39,531 bases of DNA from Wohlfahrtiimonas larvae (GTDB lineage: Bacteria; Pseudomonadota; Gammaproteobacteria; Cardiobacteriales; Wohlfahrtiimonadaceae), in contig NZ_MVDO01000001.1 of NCBI RefSeq assembly GCF_002006755.1, forward strand, positions 1-39,531. The letters are read 5' to 3'. How positions within the stretch are numbered: the first letter of the stretch is position 1; each line of letters starts with the position of its first letter. The position numbers and the translations under genes were made by a program. The notes beneath the pieces were generated by a model that saw only the letters and a program-made list of their open reading frames with translations, had not been told where the DNA came from and did not search any database. This document shows, piece by piece, positions 9,457 through 16,224 of the stretch.

Positions 9457-10845
9457 TTAGATTGCTAGGGCTTTCTTGCATGCTTCCCATGAACGTGCTT
9501 GAGATGAAGCATATAATTCTAATTCATCAATTGTTTTTGCGCCTAAATCTCTCATGAATTCTTCTTGGTTTGAGCTGATTGTATATTCTGCTTGTGCATT
9601 GTCGCCCAAGTTAGATTGGAAAATACCTGCCGCGCTCACTGGCAAGAAATCTTCATAAACGATAGGCTCATAGCTAATTGCGCCAGCTGCGATTAAATCT
9701 TCAATCGTGGAATGCTCTGTAAATGAACCCGCTTTTGCTAATCCTTCTTCGGTAGGATAGTAAGCAAAATATGCTAATTTTTCATCATGCAATTCTTTGT
9801 AGCTATCAGGGAATGTTGCAAAGTGTTTTGTCAATGCTGCACGGTATTGGTCTGCATTAGATTCATTGGTTGTACCAATTTCTGCACGCGTTTGATTCAG
9901 CAATTGATCATATAAAATTCTACCTTTTGGCGTTAATGCTGCACCGCGTTGTTCGATTTCACCAAAGCGAGCAGTGTGATGACCTGTGTTTTCACTAGCT
10001 GTTTGATCTGTGAAACGTACATTTTCTTGCAATGCTTTAAAGCTCGTTTGACGAAGTAAAATAGGGCATTGACGAGCAGGAGGGCCTTCTACAACTGCCT
10101 TTGGTGTGATACCGCGTTTTGGCATTAATTCTTGTACTTGATCAATATCAACTGTTCTTGGTGTTAAATGGTTAATATGTGGGCCTTTGAATGCCACAAC
10201 GTCGGCGATTAAGCGATGTTGGTCATGTAAAGTTTGATATTGATCAGCTGTCACTGTTGCATCAGAATGCCAACGGAAAGTTTCTAAAACTTCTTGGATG
10301 AATTCATCGGCATCGGCTTCATTCAAGCCACCTTCTTTCTCATTTTTTTCAATCAAGCGCATTGCGCCATCTGTGAAGATATTGCGTTGAGAAAGGATTT
10401 CTTTGGCTTCTTTTTGTAGATCCTCATCATCAATCAATTCTAAGCGCAATAATGATGTGAATACACGGAATGGGCTCACATTCAAAGAATCTTCATGAAT
10501 CGCACGGAATGCTGTTGAATGAACAGGAACGCCCGCAGGTGTTAAGTCATAATAGCCTACAGGGAACATGCCCATCACTGAGAATAAACGGCGCATCGTG
10601 TGTAATTCTTGTGCTGTACCTAAACGAATGGCGCCGTGTCGCTCTTCATCTAGGCGCTCGATTTCGCCTGTTTTGATCAAGTGTTGATGTAGTTTAGGAT
10701 CATTCTCCAATGTAGATTGGTTCACATCAGAAACCAATTGCATTAAGTCGCCATACAATGGCACTTCATCGCGGTACATGTGGGACATTGCTCTAGAAAA
10801 TTTCGCTCTGATTAAATCAGGCGAGATAAATGCTGTATTTGACAT
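9457..10845 (-). CDS. hglS: 2-oxoadipate dioxygenase/decarboxylase (HglS/YdcJ, DUF1338 family)
   Basis: 462 residues from the ATG at 10845, which has a GGAGGA ribosome site 8 bases upstream; a longer TTG-initiated frame at 10860 would include that site and is rejected. The family signature MGMFPVGYYDLT...VPVHSTAFRAI is present. The metal-binding His-His-Glu set of HglS can be matched to the His of VHSTAFR, a His in GPHINHLTPR, and the Glu of RFGEIEQRGAAL. HglS-type enzymes convert 2-oxoadipate to D-2-hydroxyglutarate in bacterial lysine catabolism (established for Pseudomonas putida HglS). The gene lies 32 bp downstream of a class III aminotransferase that could supply 2-oxoadipate from 2-aminoadipate; that pairing is inference. 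Confidence 0.87.
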   Translation of the reverse strand: MSNTAFISPDLIRAKFSRAMSHMYRDEVPLYGDLMQLVSDVNQSTLENDPKLHQHLIKTGEIERLDEERHGAIRLGTAQELHTMRRLFSVMGMFPVGYYDLTPAGVPVHSTAFRAIHEDSLNVSPFRVFTSLLRLELIDDEDLQKEAKEILSQRNIFTDGAMRLIEKNEKEGGLNEADADEFIQEVLETFRWHSDATVTADQYQTLHDQHRLIADVVAFKGPHINHLTPRTVDIDQVQELMPKRGITPKAVVEGPPARQCPILLRQTSFKALQENVRFTDQTASENTGHHTARFGEIEQRGAALTPKGRILYDQLLNQTRAEIGTTNESNADQYRAALTKHFATFPDSYKELHDEKLAYFAYYPTEEGLAKAGSFTEHSTIEDLIAAGAISYEPIVYEDFLPVSAAGIFQSNLGDNAQAEYTISSNQEEFMRDLGAKTIDELELYASSQARSWEACKKALAI

Positions 10846-10877
10846 GGTGAGTTCCTCCAAATGAATTTTTAATATTA

Positions 10878-12122
10878 TTATTGATTTGCTTCAGCTAAAC
10901 ATTCACCTAAAATGTTCAAGCCTTCTTCTAATACTTCAGGTTCGATCGTAATGGGTGCTAATAAGCGGATGATGTTTCGGCTTTTACCGCTTGGCATTAA
11001 TAGCAATCCACGTTCACGGGCACTTGCTAATACTTTTGCCAACACTTCTGTACCTGCTGAACCATCTTTATTCAATAAAGTAATGCCACGCATTGCATCT
11101 ACGCCAGTTAATGGGCCAACACAAGTTAAACCTTCGGCTTGCCATTTTGCATGGTACTTTTCGATCATTTGCGTATATTGTGAGTTCCACTTAGCCAATT
11201 GTTGATCATCAGACATGATCTCCATCGTTGCAACTGCTGCTGCACAAGCGATAGGATTACCTGAATAAGTCCCACCTAAACTTCCTTTCGGTAAGTTATT
11301 CATTAAGTGCTCTTTGCCCATCACAGCGCCCAATGGCAAACCACCTGCGATACTTTTTGCAAGCAATAATAGATCAGGTTCAATGCCTAAATGCTCAAAA
11401 CCAAAGCGCTTGCCTGTGCGGCCAAAGCCCGATTGAATTTCATCTAAAACTAAGAGAATGCCATTTTGATCACAGAATTCACGCAAGTATTGTGCAAATT
11501 CTTTATCCATGAATTGGAATCCTGCTTCACCTTGGATTGGCTCTAGGAAAATGCATGCGATGTTTTGAACATCCACTTCTACGCTGAGTAAACGTGTCAA
11601 TGCAGCTTTTGCTTCTGCTGATGTTACACCAGTATCTTTGCTAGGAAAAGGTAAGTGATAAACAGGGCCAGGCAATGGGCCAATGCCTTGTTTGTACGGT
11701 GCAACTTTACCATTCAAATTTAATGCCGCTAATGTACGGCCGTGAAAGCCGCCATCAAATGCAATTACTCCTGTGCGCTTAGTTTGTAAGCGTGCAATTT
11801 TCAAAGCATTTTCTGTCGCTTCTGCACCGCAGTTTGTGAACATGCCCATCATGGGTTTTTCAGTTGGGATAAACTTTGCTAATGCATCCATTGCTTTTTG
11901 ATATTGGCCGTGTGGCACAGCATTGTAAGCATAATGAGTAAGCTTTTGTGCTTGTTCAGTAATTGCTGTAACGATCTTAGGATTACAATGACCTAAGTTT
12001 AAAACGCCAATGCCGCCAACAAAGTCGATGTAAGATTTACCATTTTCATCCCAAGCTTTAGCATTTAAGCCATGTGACAAAGTAATAGGGTGCACGATAG
12101 AAAGTGCGGATGTAATGCTCAT
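10878..12122 (-). CDS. Class III PLP aminotransferase (GabT-like; likely 2-aminoadipate transaminase)
   Basis: 414-residue fold-type I PLP enzyme of the 4-aminobutyrate/ornithine transaminase family. Visible motifs are NCGAEATENALKIAR, FDGGFHGRTLAAL, LVLDEIQSGFGRTG (PLP-pyridine Asp), the catalytic Lys in LLLAKSIAGGLPLGAV, and GGTYSGNPIACAAA. A strong GGAGGA site precedes the ATG. Sequence alone suggests GABA aminotransferase. The neighbour hglS, however, suggests that its substrate is 2-aminoadipate giving 2-oxoadipate, as proposed for a GabT-like enzyme in P. putida lysine degradation. The two genes form one transcript ending at 9409-9444. Confidence 0.88.
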   Translation of the reverse strand: MSITSALSIVHPITLSHGLNAKAWDENGKSYIDFVGGIGVLNLGHCNPKIVTAITEQAQKLTHYAYNAVPHGQYQKAMDALAKFIPTEKPMMGMFTNCGAEATENALKIARLQTKRTGVIAFDGGFHGRTLAALNLNGKVAPYKQGIGPLPGPVYHLPFPSKDTGVTSAEAKAALTRLLSVEVDVQNIACIFLEPIQGEAGFQFMDKEFAQYLREFCDQNGILLVLDEIQSGFGRTGKRFGFEHLGIEPDLLLLAKSIAGGLPLGAVMGKEHLMNNLPKGSLGGTYSGNPIACAAAVATMEIMSDDQQLAKWNSQYTQMIEKYHAKWQAEGLTCVGPLTGVDAMRGITLLNKDGSAGTEVLAKVLASARERGLLLMPSGKSRNIIRLLAPITIEPEVLEEGLNILGECLAEANQ

Positions 12123-12246
12123 GTAGTTTCCTCCAAAGATAGCAATGATGGCTTTTCTCTAGTGGAAAAGTGTGATCAATGCTATTGATGATGGGGTTAT
12201 GAAATCAAAAATCCGAATGGGGTTCAAACGAAAAAAAAGCGGTGAA

Positions 12247-13188
12247 TTATTCCTTTTTTTCCGATTCTATGGCATTTATATTTGATAAATGGCTTTTAAG
12301 CCAAGTAATGAATTTTTTAATTCTAGGAATATCAATGGATTGTGCTTCGTAGGCTAAATAATAAGCACCATGACTATCAAGTTCATAATCCCAAGGAATG
12401 ACCAAAGTTCCACGTTCTAATTCCTCTTGTGCTAAAAATTTTGGCACTAAAGCGATGCCATAGCCCATTTCAGCAGCACGAATACAGGCTGACCAAGTCT
12501 CGAATTCAGGGCCTTGATAGCAATGATCGATGTTGGCACCTTGACTAGAAAAATATAAGTACCAAGAAGCTACACGAGATTGGCATTGTAATAAGGTATA
12601 ATGTTTGAAATCTTCCAGCGTATTAATGGGGTAGCCCTTATCTTGTAGAAAAGTTGGGTGACAGACAGGAACCATCCATTCATCAAATAATTTAATACAT
12701 TCGATATCTTCCCAAACGCCACCACCAAAGATGAATGCAACATCAATCCCCGCTTTAGCTAAATCAAAAGGCTGAACATAATCTTTAAGATTCAAATGAA
12801 TGTTCGGGTAGATATCATAAAATTCTTTGAGGGCGGGAATAAGCCAGCGCGCGCCAAATGTTGGGTGCGCAGCTAAACTTAAAATTTCACGATCACCGCC
12901 ATAAGTGAGCATGTGCAAAGTAGAATCTTCCACAATGCCAAGGATTTTTCGTACTTCTGGCAAATAAGCTGCGCCCGCTGCAGATAATTTTAAGCGTTTA
13001 CGTACGCGATAAAATAAACTTGTTTGGAGAGTGGATTCTAATTGTGCCACTTGCTTACTCACAGCACTTTGGGTTAAAAAGAGTTCTTCGGCTGCTTGCG
13101 TAAAGCTTAAATAGCGCGCTGAGGCTTCAAAACACTGCAAAGAAGCCATCGATGGAATCTGTTTGCGCGGTATTTGAGAAAGGTTCAT
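12247..13188 (-). CDS. LysR-family transcriptional regulator (GcvA-like)
   Basis: 313 residues using the ATG at 13188 (MNLSQIPRKQIPSM), preceded by an AAGGACAAG ribosome site. A 29-residue upstream extension of the frame is basic and unlike the family, so it is left out. The N-terminal winged helix-turn-helix is plain (ARYLSFTQAAEELFLTQSAV, then SKQVAQLE), followed by a type 2 periplasmic-binding-like effector domain (for example LSLAAHPTFGARWLIPAL). It lies between the aminotransferase-hglS pair on the same strand and a divergent cation symporter, so it most likely controls both in response to a transported amino or dicarboxylic acid. The effector is unknown. Confidence 0.9.
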   Translation of the reverse strand: MNLSQIPRKQIPSMASLQCFEASARYLSFTQAAEELFLTQSAVSKQVAQLESTLQTSLFYRVRKRLKLSAAGAAYLPEVRKILGIVEDSTLHMLTYGGDREILSLAAHPTFGARWLIPALKEFYDIYPNIHLNLKDYVQPFDLAKAGIDVAFIFGGGVWEDIECIKLFDEWMVPVCHPTFLQDKGYPINTLEDFKHYTLLQCQSRVASWYLYFSSQGANIDHCYQGPEFETWSACIRAAEMGYGIALVPKFLAQEELERGTLVIPWDYELDSHGAYYLAYEAQSIDIPRIKKFITWLKSHLSNINAIESEKKE

Positions 13189-13299
13189 ACATCTTGTCCT
13201 TAAAAATATAAAACTACTATTCAATCCAATATGGAATGAATTAATGCGGAAAGCTCGCTTGCATTTATAACACATTTACTACTAATCTAGCCGATCTTA

Positions 13300-13311
13300 T
13301 GATCTAGATCA
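13300..13311. promoter_or_regulatory. Perfect 12-bp palindrome in the LysR/symporter intergenic region
   Basis: TGATCTAGATCA reads the same on both strands and lies between the divergent LysR and symporter genes. It is a candidate operator by position and symmetry only. Confidence 0.35.
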
Positions 13312-13332
13312 AAAATTAGATTGTGTGAATTA

Positions 13333-13364
13333 AAAATGCTGGACATCTGTTTTATCAGCATTTT
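13333..13364. promoter_or_regulatory. 9-bp inverted repeat upstream of the symporter promoter (candidate LysR site)
   Basis: AAAATGCTG (13333-13341) and CAGCATTTT (13356-13364) are perfect inverted copies 14 bases apart. If transcription starts near 13407, the repeat spans about -74 to -43, where LysR-type regulators usually bind. A hairpin in RNA is the alternative reading, but no transcript of this segment is evident. Confidence 0.45.
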
Positions 13365-13371
13365 ACCGAGA

Positions 13372-13400
13372 TAGTCAATTTTTATATAGAAAATTATGAT
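13372..13400 (+). promoter_or_regulatory. Probable promoter of the DAACS symporter
   Basis: A weak -35 TAGTCA (13372-13377) and a good -10 TATGAT (13395-13400) are separated by 17 bases. They lie about 23 bases upstream of the AGGAGG ribosome site at 13423. A poor -35 fits an activator-dependent promoter. Confidence 0.45.
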
Positions 13401-13434
13401 CGGTAAAAATAAGAATATTTTTAGGAGGAATGTA

Positions 13435-14694
13435 GTGAAGTTGTTGTGGAATTGGTACATGAGCAAATCTTTTATGCTCAAAATTACGGTAGGTTTTATT
13501 CTTGGATTGGTTTTTGGTGTTGTACTAGGCCCACAAAATGCAATTTTTTCACCGCTTGGTGCTATCTTTATGAATTTATTGAAAATGATCGTAATTCCGC
13601 TTATTTTCTTATCATTGGTAGTTGCGGTTAATCATTCAAGCCCATCTGAATTGGGTCGTATTGGTGTCAAAGTTTTCCCAATTTATATCGTAACGACGGC
13701 ATTATCTGTTGTGATCGGTATTGTGATTGCGAAATTGATGAATCCTGGTGCTGGCGTAAAGTTACAAGAAGGTATTTCTGTGACTGTGCCTGATCGCCCA
13801 AGCTTCGTGGATACGATTATTAATATGGTGCCAACGAATATTGTGAAAACATTTGCTGATGGCAATATTTTAGCAATCGTGTTTGTGGCAATCATCATTG
13901 GTATTTCGATGTTGTACATGCGCCATTCGGATGATGCTACTCACAAAAATATGGGTGAAACACTCATGAAATTTGTGGAAGCTGCGAATGAAGTGACATT
14001 AAGAATCTTGAGCGGTATTTTGCAATATGCACCGATTGGTGTGTTTGGCATCACAGCAGCAACAATTGGCGCGCAAGGCTTAGATACAGTGATTGCATTG
14101 GGTAAGTTTATTTTAACTTCATACATCGGCGTTGGTTTATTGTTGGTTGTGTTCTATCCATTAATTTTAAAATTGTGGGGCTGTAAGGTTATTCAATTTT
14201 ACCGTGATATTAAAGAATGTATGCTGACATCATTTGTGACAGCAAGCAGCTTAGGTACATTGCCAATTTCAATTCGTGCAGCGAAAAAAGCAGGCATTGA
14301 TGAAAGCATTGCGAACTTAACATTGCCGATTGGTGCAACTGTGAATATGAATGGTACAGCATTGCGCTTGGGTGTTGCGGTGATCTTTGCCTCAGAAATC
14401 ATGGGTATCGATTTAAGTATCGTTGAACTTGTGTCGATTATCTTAATTGGTACATTGACAGCAGTTGGGACAGCTGGTGTTCCTGGTACTGGTTTGATCG
14501 CGATGTCCGCAGTATTTGCTCAAGCAGGTTTGCCAATTGAGATTGTTGCGTTAACAGCAGGGATTAATATTTTGGTGGATATGGTGTTTACATTAGGAAA
14601 TGTAACAGGTGACTTGGTTGCAGCTAAAATGGTGGATCTATCAGAAAAGCGAGCAGCTGCTAAATTAGGAGCACCTTCTGTAGAACTTTCTTGA
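13435..14694 (+). CDS. Dicarboxylate/amino acid:cation symporter (DAACS, DctA/GltT family)
   Basis: 419 residues from the GTG at 13435, chosen because AGGAGG (13423-13428) sits 6 bases upstream; the ATG at 13459 is an alternative. The glutamate-transporter fold is recognised from the HP1 loop TASSLGTLPISI, the TM7 motif NMNGTA, the HP2 stretch GTAGVPGTGLIAM, and TM8 LGNVTGDLVAAK. It imports dicarboxylates or acidic amino acids coupled to Na+ or H+. Its divergent position to the LysR regulator and the 2-oxoadipate genes suggests uptake of a substrate for that pathway (inference). Its TGA stop overlaps the -35 box of the following tyrosine-leader promoter. Confidence 0.92.
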   Translation: MKLLWNWYMSKSFMLKITVGFILGLVFGVVLGPQNAIFSPLGAIFMNLLKMIVIPLIFLSLVVAVNHSSPSELGRIGVKVFPIYIVTTALSVVIGIVIAKLMNPGAGVKLQEGISVTVPDRPSFVDTIINMVPTNIVKTFADGNILAIVFVAIIIGISMLYMRHSDDATHKNMGETLMKFVEAANEVTLRILSGILQYAPIGVFGITAATIGAQGLDTVIALGKFILTSYIGVGLLLVVFYPLILKLWGCKVIQFYRDIKECMLTSFVTASSLGTLPISIRAAKKAGIDESIANLTLPIGATVNMNGTALRLGVAVIFASEIMGIDLSIVELVSIILIGTLTAVGTAGVPGTGLIAMSAVFAQAGLPIEIVALTAGINILVDMVFTLGNVTGDLVAAKMVDLSEKRAAAKLGAPSVELS

Positions 14695-14718
14695 CATCTT
14701 TTTTAAAAAGATTATGAT
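14691..14718 (+). promoter_or_regulatory. Promoter of the tyrosine-leader/trpF-like transcript
   Basis: Consensus -35 TTGACA (14691-14696) and near-consensus -10 TATGAT (14713-14718) with 16-bp spacing. The -35 overlaps the stop codon of the symporter gene. The expected start near 14725 leaves a short 5' leader before the 19-codon leader ORF. Confidence 0.75.
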
Positions 14719-14751
14719 CAATCTGTTATCTAAATTATTTTAATTAAATAT

Positions 14752-14811
14752 ATGAACCAATTTTTTGCGAACTACTATTATTACTATTATCTCCACAAGC
14801 GGGAGATATAG
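14752..14811 (+). CDS. Tyrosine-rich leader peptide (attenuator leader, 6 consecutive Tyr)
   Basis: The ORF encodes the 19-residue peptide MNQFFANYYYYYYLHKREI and ends at TAG 14809-14811. The six Tyr codons (14773-14790) mix TAC and TAT. It sits between a strong promoter and a rho-independent terminator, with a gene just after, which is the exact layout of an amino-acid attenuation leader. Two Phe codons precede the Tyr run. No strong Shine-Dalgarno is seen upstream (AATTAAATAT). The 3' part of the ORF (CACAAGCGGGAGATATAG) resembles the equivalent part of the trp leader in this window (CACAAGGCGGGAGATTTAG). I read it as a sensor of charged tRNA-Tyr, possibly with a Phe contribution. Confidence 0.82.
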   Translation: MNQFFANYYYYYYLHKREI

Positions 14812-14878
14812 CTGTTCGTGAATCAAAAATAGTTCACCCTATATCAAATGAAAGCCCGCTAGAAAGCGGGCTTTTTTT
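14788..14878 (+). promoter_or_regulatory. Tyrosine-responsive transcription attenuator (alternative RNA structures)
   Basis: Three mutually exclusive structures can be drawn. The protector hairpin TATCTCC/GGAGATA (14788-14794 with 14802-14808) overlaps the last Tyr codon. The antiterminator stacks AGCGGG (14798-14803) with CCCGCT (14855-14860), GATATAG (14805-14811) with CTATATC (14839-14845), and GTGAA (14818-14822) with TTCAC (14833-14837). The terminator is at 14851-14874. A ribosome stalled on Tyr codons would break the protector and allow the antiterminator, giving read-through. A ribosome reaching the stop codon would cover the antiterminator's 5' strand and allow termination. The pairings are directly visible; the regulation is inferred from the classical trp/phe attenuation model. 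Confidence 0.78.
14851..14878 (+). terminator. Attenuator terminator before the trpF-like gene
   Basis: Perfect 10-bp stem AAAGCCCGCT (14851-14860) and AGCGGGCTTT (14865-14874), loop AGAA, continuing into a T-run. It lies 18 bases before the next start codon. Confidence 0.9.
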
Positions 14879-14896
14879 ATATCTAAAGGAAATGAA

Positions 14897-15487
14897 ATGG
14901 CAGCGTTAACACAATTGAAAACATTACAATCGAAAGAATCCATTGTGAGTGGTATTACAAGTCGTGCAGATTTAATGGCAGCACATGCAGCAGGTGCAAC
15001 TTATGCAGGCTTTATTTTTGTGTTGACGTCGCCTTATGGCATTGCGATTGAAGAAGCGAAAGAGATCGCCAAAAATTCACCTTTAAAGCACATTGGTATT
15101 TTCCAAAATTCAGATTTAGCGGATATTTTGTATGTGGTGAATGAAATAAAACTTGATGCCATTTTATTGAATGGCTGGGAAACTCAGGCATTTATTACCC
15201 AATTGCGTACGCAATTACCTGAATCTATTAAAATTATCAAAATTGCTCATTTAAAGGATGATGCGCCCAAAATGAATTACCAACATGTGGATTTTTACTT
15301 ATTGGGCGGCCATGTTGGGGAAATTCTAGAGCCGAATTGGACATTACTCCAAAATATAGATTTGAGTAATGTATTTTTATCAGGCAACTGGAGGGATAGT
15401 ACATTGCTACCTAATATTGAATCTCGACCATTGGGTTTTGAGTTGAATTTTAAGATGTCAACTGCAAAAATGCATTGGTCCCATTAG
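14897..15487 (+). CDS. Stand-alone TrpF-like protein, probably a catalytically inactive pseudoenzyme
   Basis: 196 residues, AAGGA ribosome site, ATG start. It aligns along most of its length with the TrpF half of the trpCF product at 32965-34338: SGITSRADLMAAHAAGATYA against CGLKSLEAATAAYESGAYYG, then GFIFVLTSPYGI, HIGIFQNS, LDAILLNGWETQAFITQLRT. Phosphoribosylanthranilate isomerase needs a Cys in its K-x-C-G motif and an Asp near D-x-x-x-GGTG. Here the Cys is Ser (VSGIT), the QLHG motif is LLNG, and the Asp/GGTG/FDW region reads LLGGHVGEILEPNW. The last ~35 residues do not follow TrpF. It is therefore unlikely to isomerise PRA. It is the only gene behind the tyrosine attenuator, which suggests a tyrosine-linked regulatory or scavenging role (speculative). 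Its 3' end overlaps the convergent gene by 38 bp. Confidence 0.8.
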   Translation: MAALTQLKTLQSKESIVSGITSRADLMAAHAAGATYAGFIFVLTSPYGIAIEEAKEIAKNSPLKHIGIFQNSDLADILYVVNEIKLDAILLNGWETQAFITQLRTQLPESIKIIKIAHLKDDAPKMNYQHVDFYLLGGHVGEILEPNWTLLQNIDLSNVFLSGNWRDSTLLPNIESRPLGFELNFKMSTAKMHWSH

Positions 15488-16124
15488 AACGAATATCAAT
15501 GGGAAATACTTCGATGGGCAATTGAAAGATAGGCCCATCAATGACTAATGTATGAAATTCACCTGCTTCACCGCAAGGATCAATGCCACGATCTTCTAGG
15601 TTTTGGATCATCTCTAATGTGAGCATTTTACCTAGATCCTCTGTTGTCATGCCCATTGTGAGATTCACTGAAACAATCATGGCTTTAAAACCACGATTTA
15701 CAAATTCTTCAACAATTTCCCTGCGTGGGCGATTCCACAATGGCATGTATAAATCTAAATCCACTTTTTGCACGATTTGTTCATGCCATGAAGCATGTTC
15801 AGGCACATCGATATCACCTGTGACTAAAAGCTCCGCGCCTTTGAGCTTGGCATCCTCTAAAAGCTTTAGATAATTGACTTCATAATCATCCCAACTGGAT
15901 TGTGCGCTGAGAATAGGGAAGCCCAAAGAATTTGCTTGTTTTTGCGTGATGGGCATCGGTACACCATGGGAACGAGAATGATCGCCTTCATCCGATAACA
16001 TCATGATTAAGCCAATACATTCACCTTGTTGCAATGCATAATATAGCGCTAAAGTGCTATCTTTACCGCCACTGAAAGATAAGATGAATTTAGGATTAGA
16101 GTTTTGTGGCCATTGATTGAGCAT
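15450..16124 (-). CDS. PP-loop ATP-binding protein, Dph6/DUF71 (adenine nucleotide alpha-hydrolase superfamily)
   Basis: 224 residues with an N-terminal PP-loop, ILSFSGGKDSTLALYYA. Family motifs follow: LLVTGDIDVPEHASWHEQ, YMPLWNRPRREIVEEFV, and a C-terminal DPCGEAGEFHTLVIDGPIF that is diagnostic of the Dph6-like (diphthine-ammonia ligase-related) group. Bacteria do not make diphthamide, so the substrate is unknown; family members adenylate a carboxyl or carbonyl group and transfer ammonia. AAGGATTCTC precedes the ATG. It converges on the trpF-like gene with a 38-bp overlap of the two coding 3' ends, and no terminator separates them. Confidence 0.88.
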   Translation of the reverse strand: MLNQWPQNSNPKFILSFSGGKDSTLALYYALQQGECIGLIMMLSDEGDHSRSHGVPMPITQKQANSLGFPILSAQSSWDDYEVNYLKLLEDAKLKGAELLVTGDIDVPEHASWHEQIVQKVDLDLYMPLWNRPRREIVEEFVNRGFKAMIVSVNLTMGMTTEDLGKMLTLEMIQNLEDRGIDPCGEAGEFHTLVIDGPIFQLPIEVFPIDIRSNGTNAFLQLTS

Positions 16125-16201
16125 GAGAATCCTTATCGAGGTTCGAATTTAAACATATTAATTGTGAAATTTTCGCTATGATTAATAGTAGCATTTGATA
16201 A

Positions 16202-16213
16202 TGATTGCAATCA
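16202..16213. promoter_or_regulatory. Perfect 12-bp palindrome just before the SDR gene
   Basis: TGATTGCAATCA is a perfect palindrome partly overlapping a GATAATGATTGC stretch and ending next to the ribosome site of the SDR gene. It may be an operator. The preceding GATAATGAT recalls half a Fur box, but the full 19-bp match is poor. Confidence 0.3.
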
Positions 16214-16224
16214 AAGGAGATGTC

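Noticed and set aside
14897-15487. TrpF-like gene as the working trpF of the tryptophan pathway
   Set aside because: The catalytic Cys and Asp are missing, and a complete TrpF domain is present in trpCF of the same window.
16197-16213. Fur box upstream of the SDR gene
   Set aside because: Only the first 9 bases (GATAATGAT) match the 19-bp consensus well. The rest is better explained as the palindrome TGATTGCAATCA.
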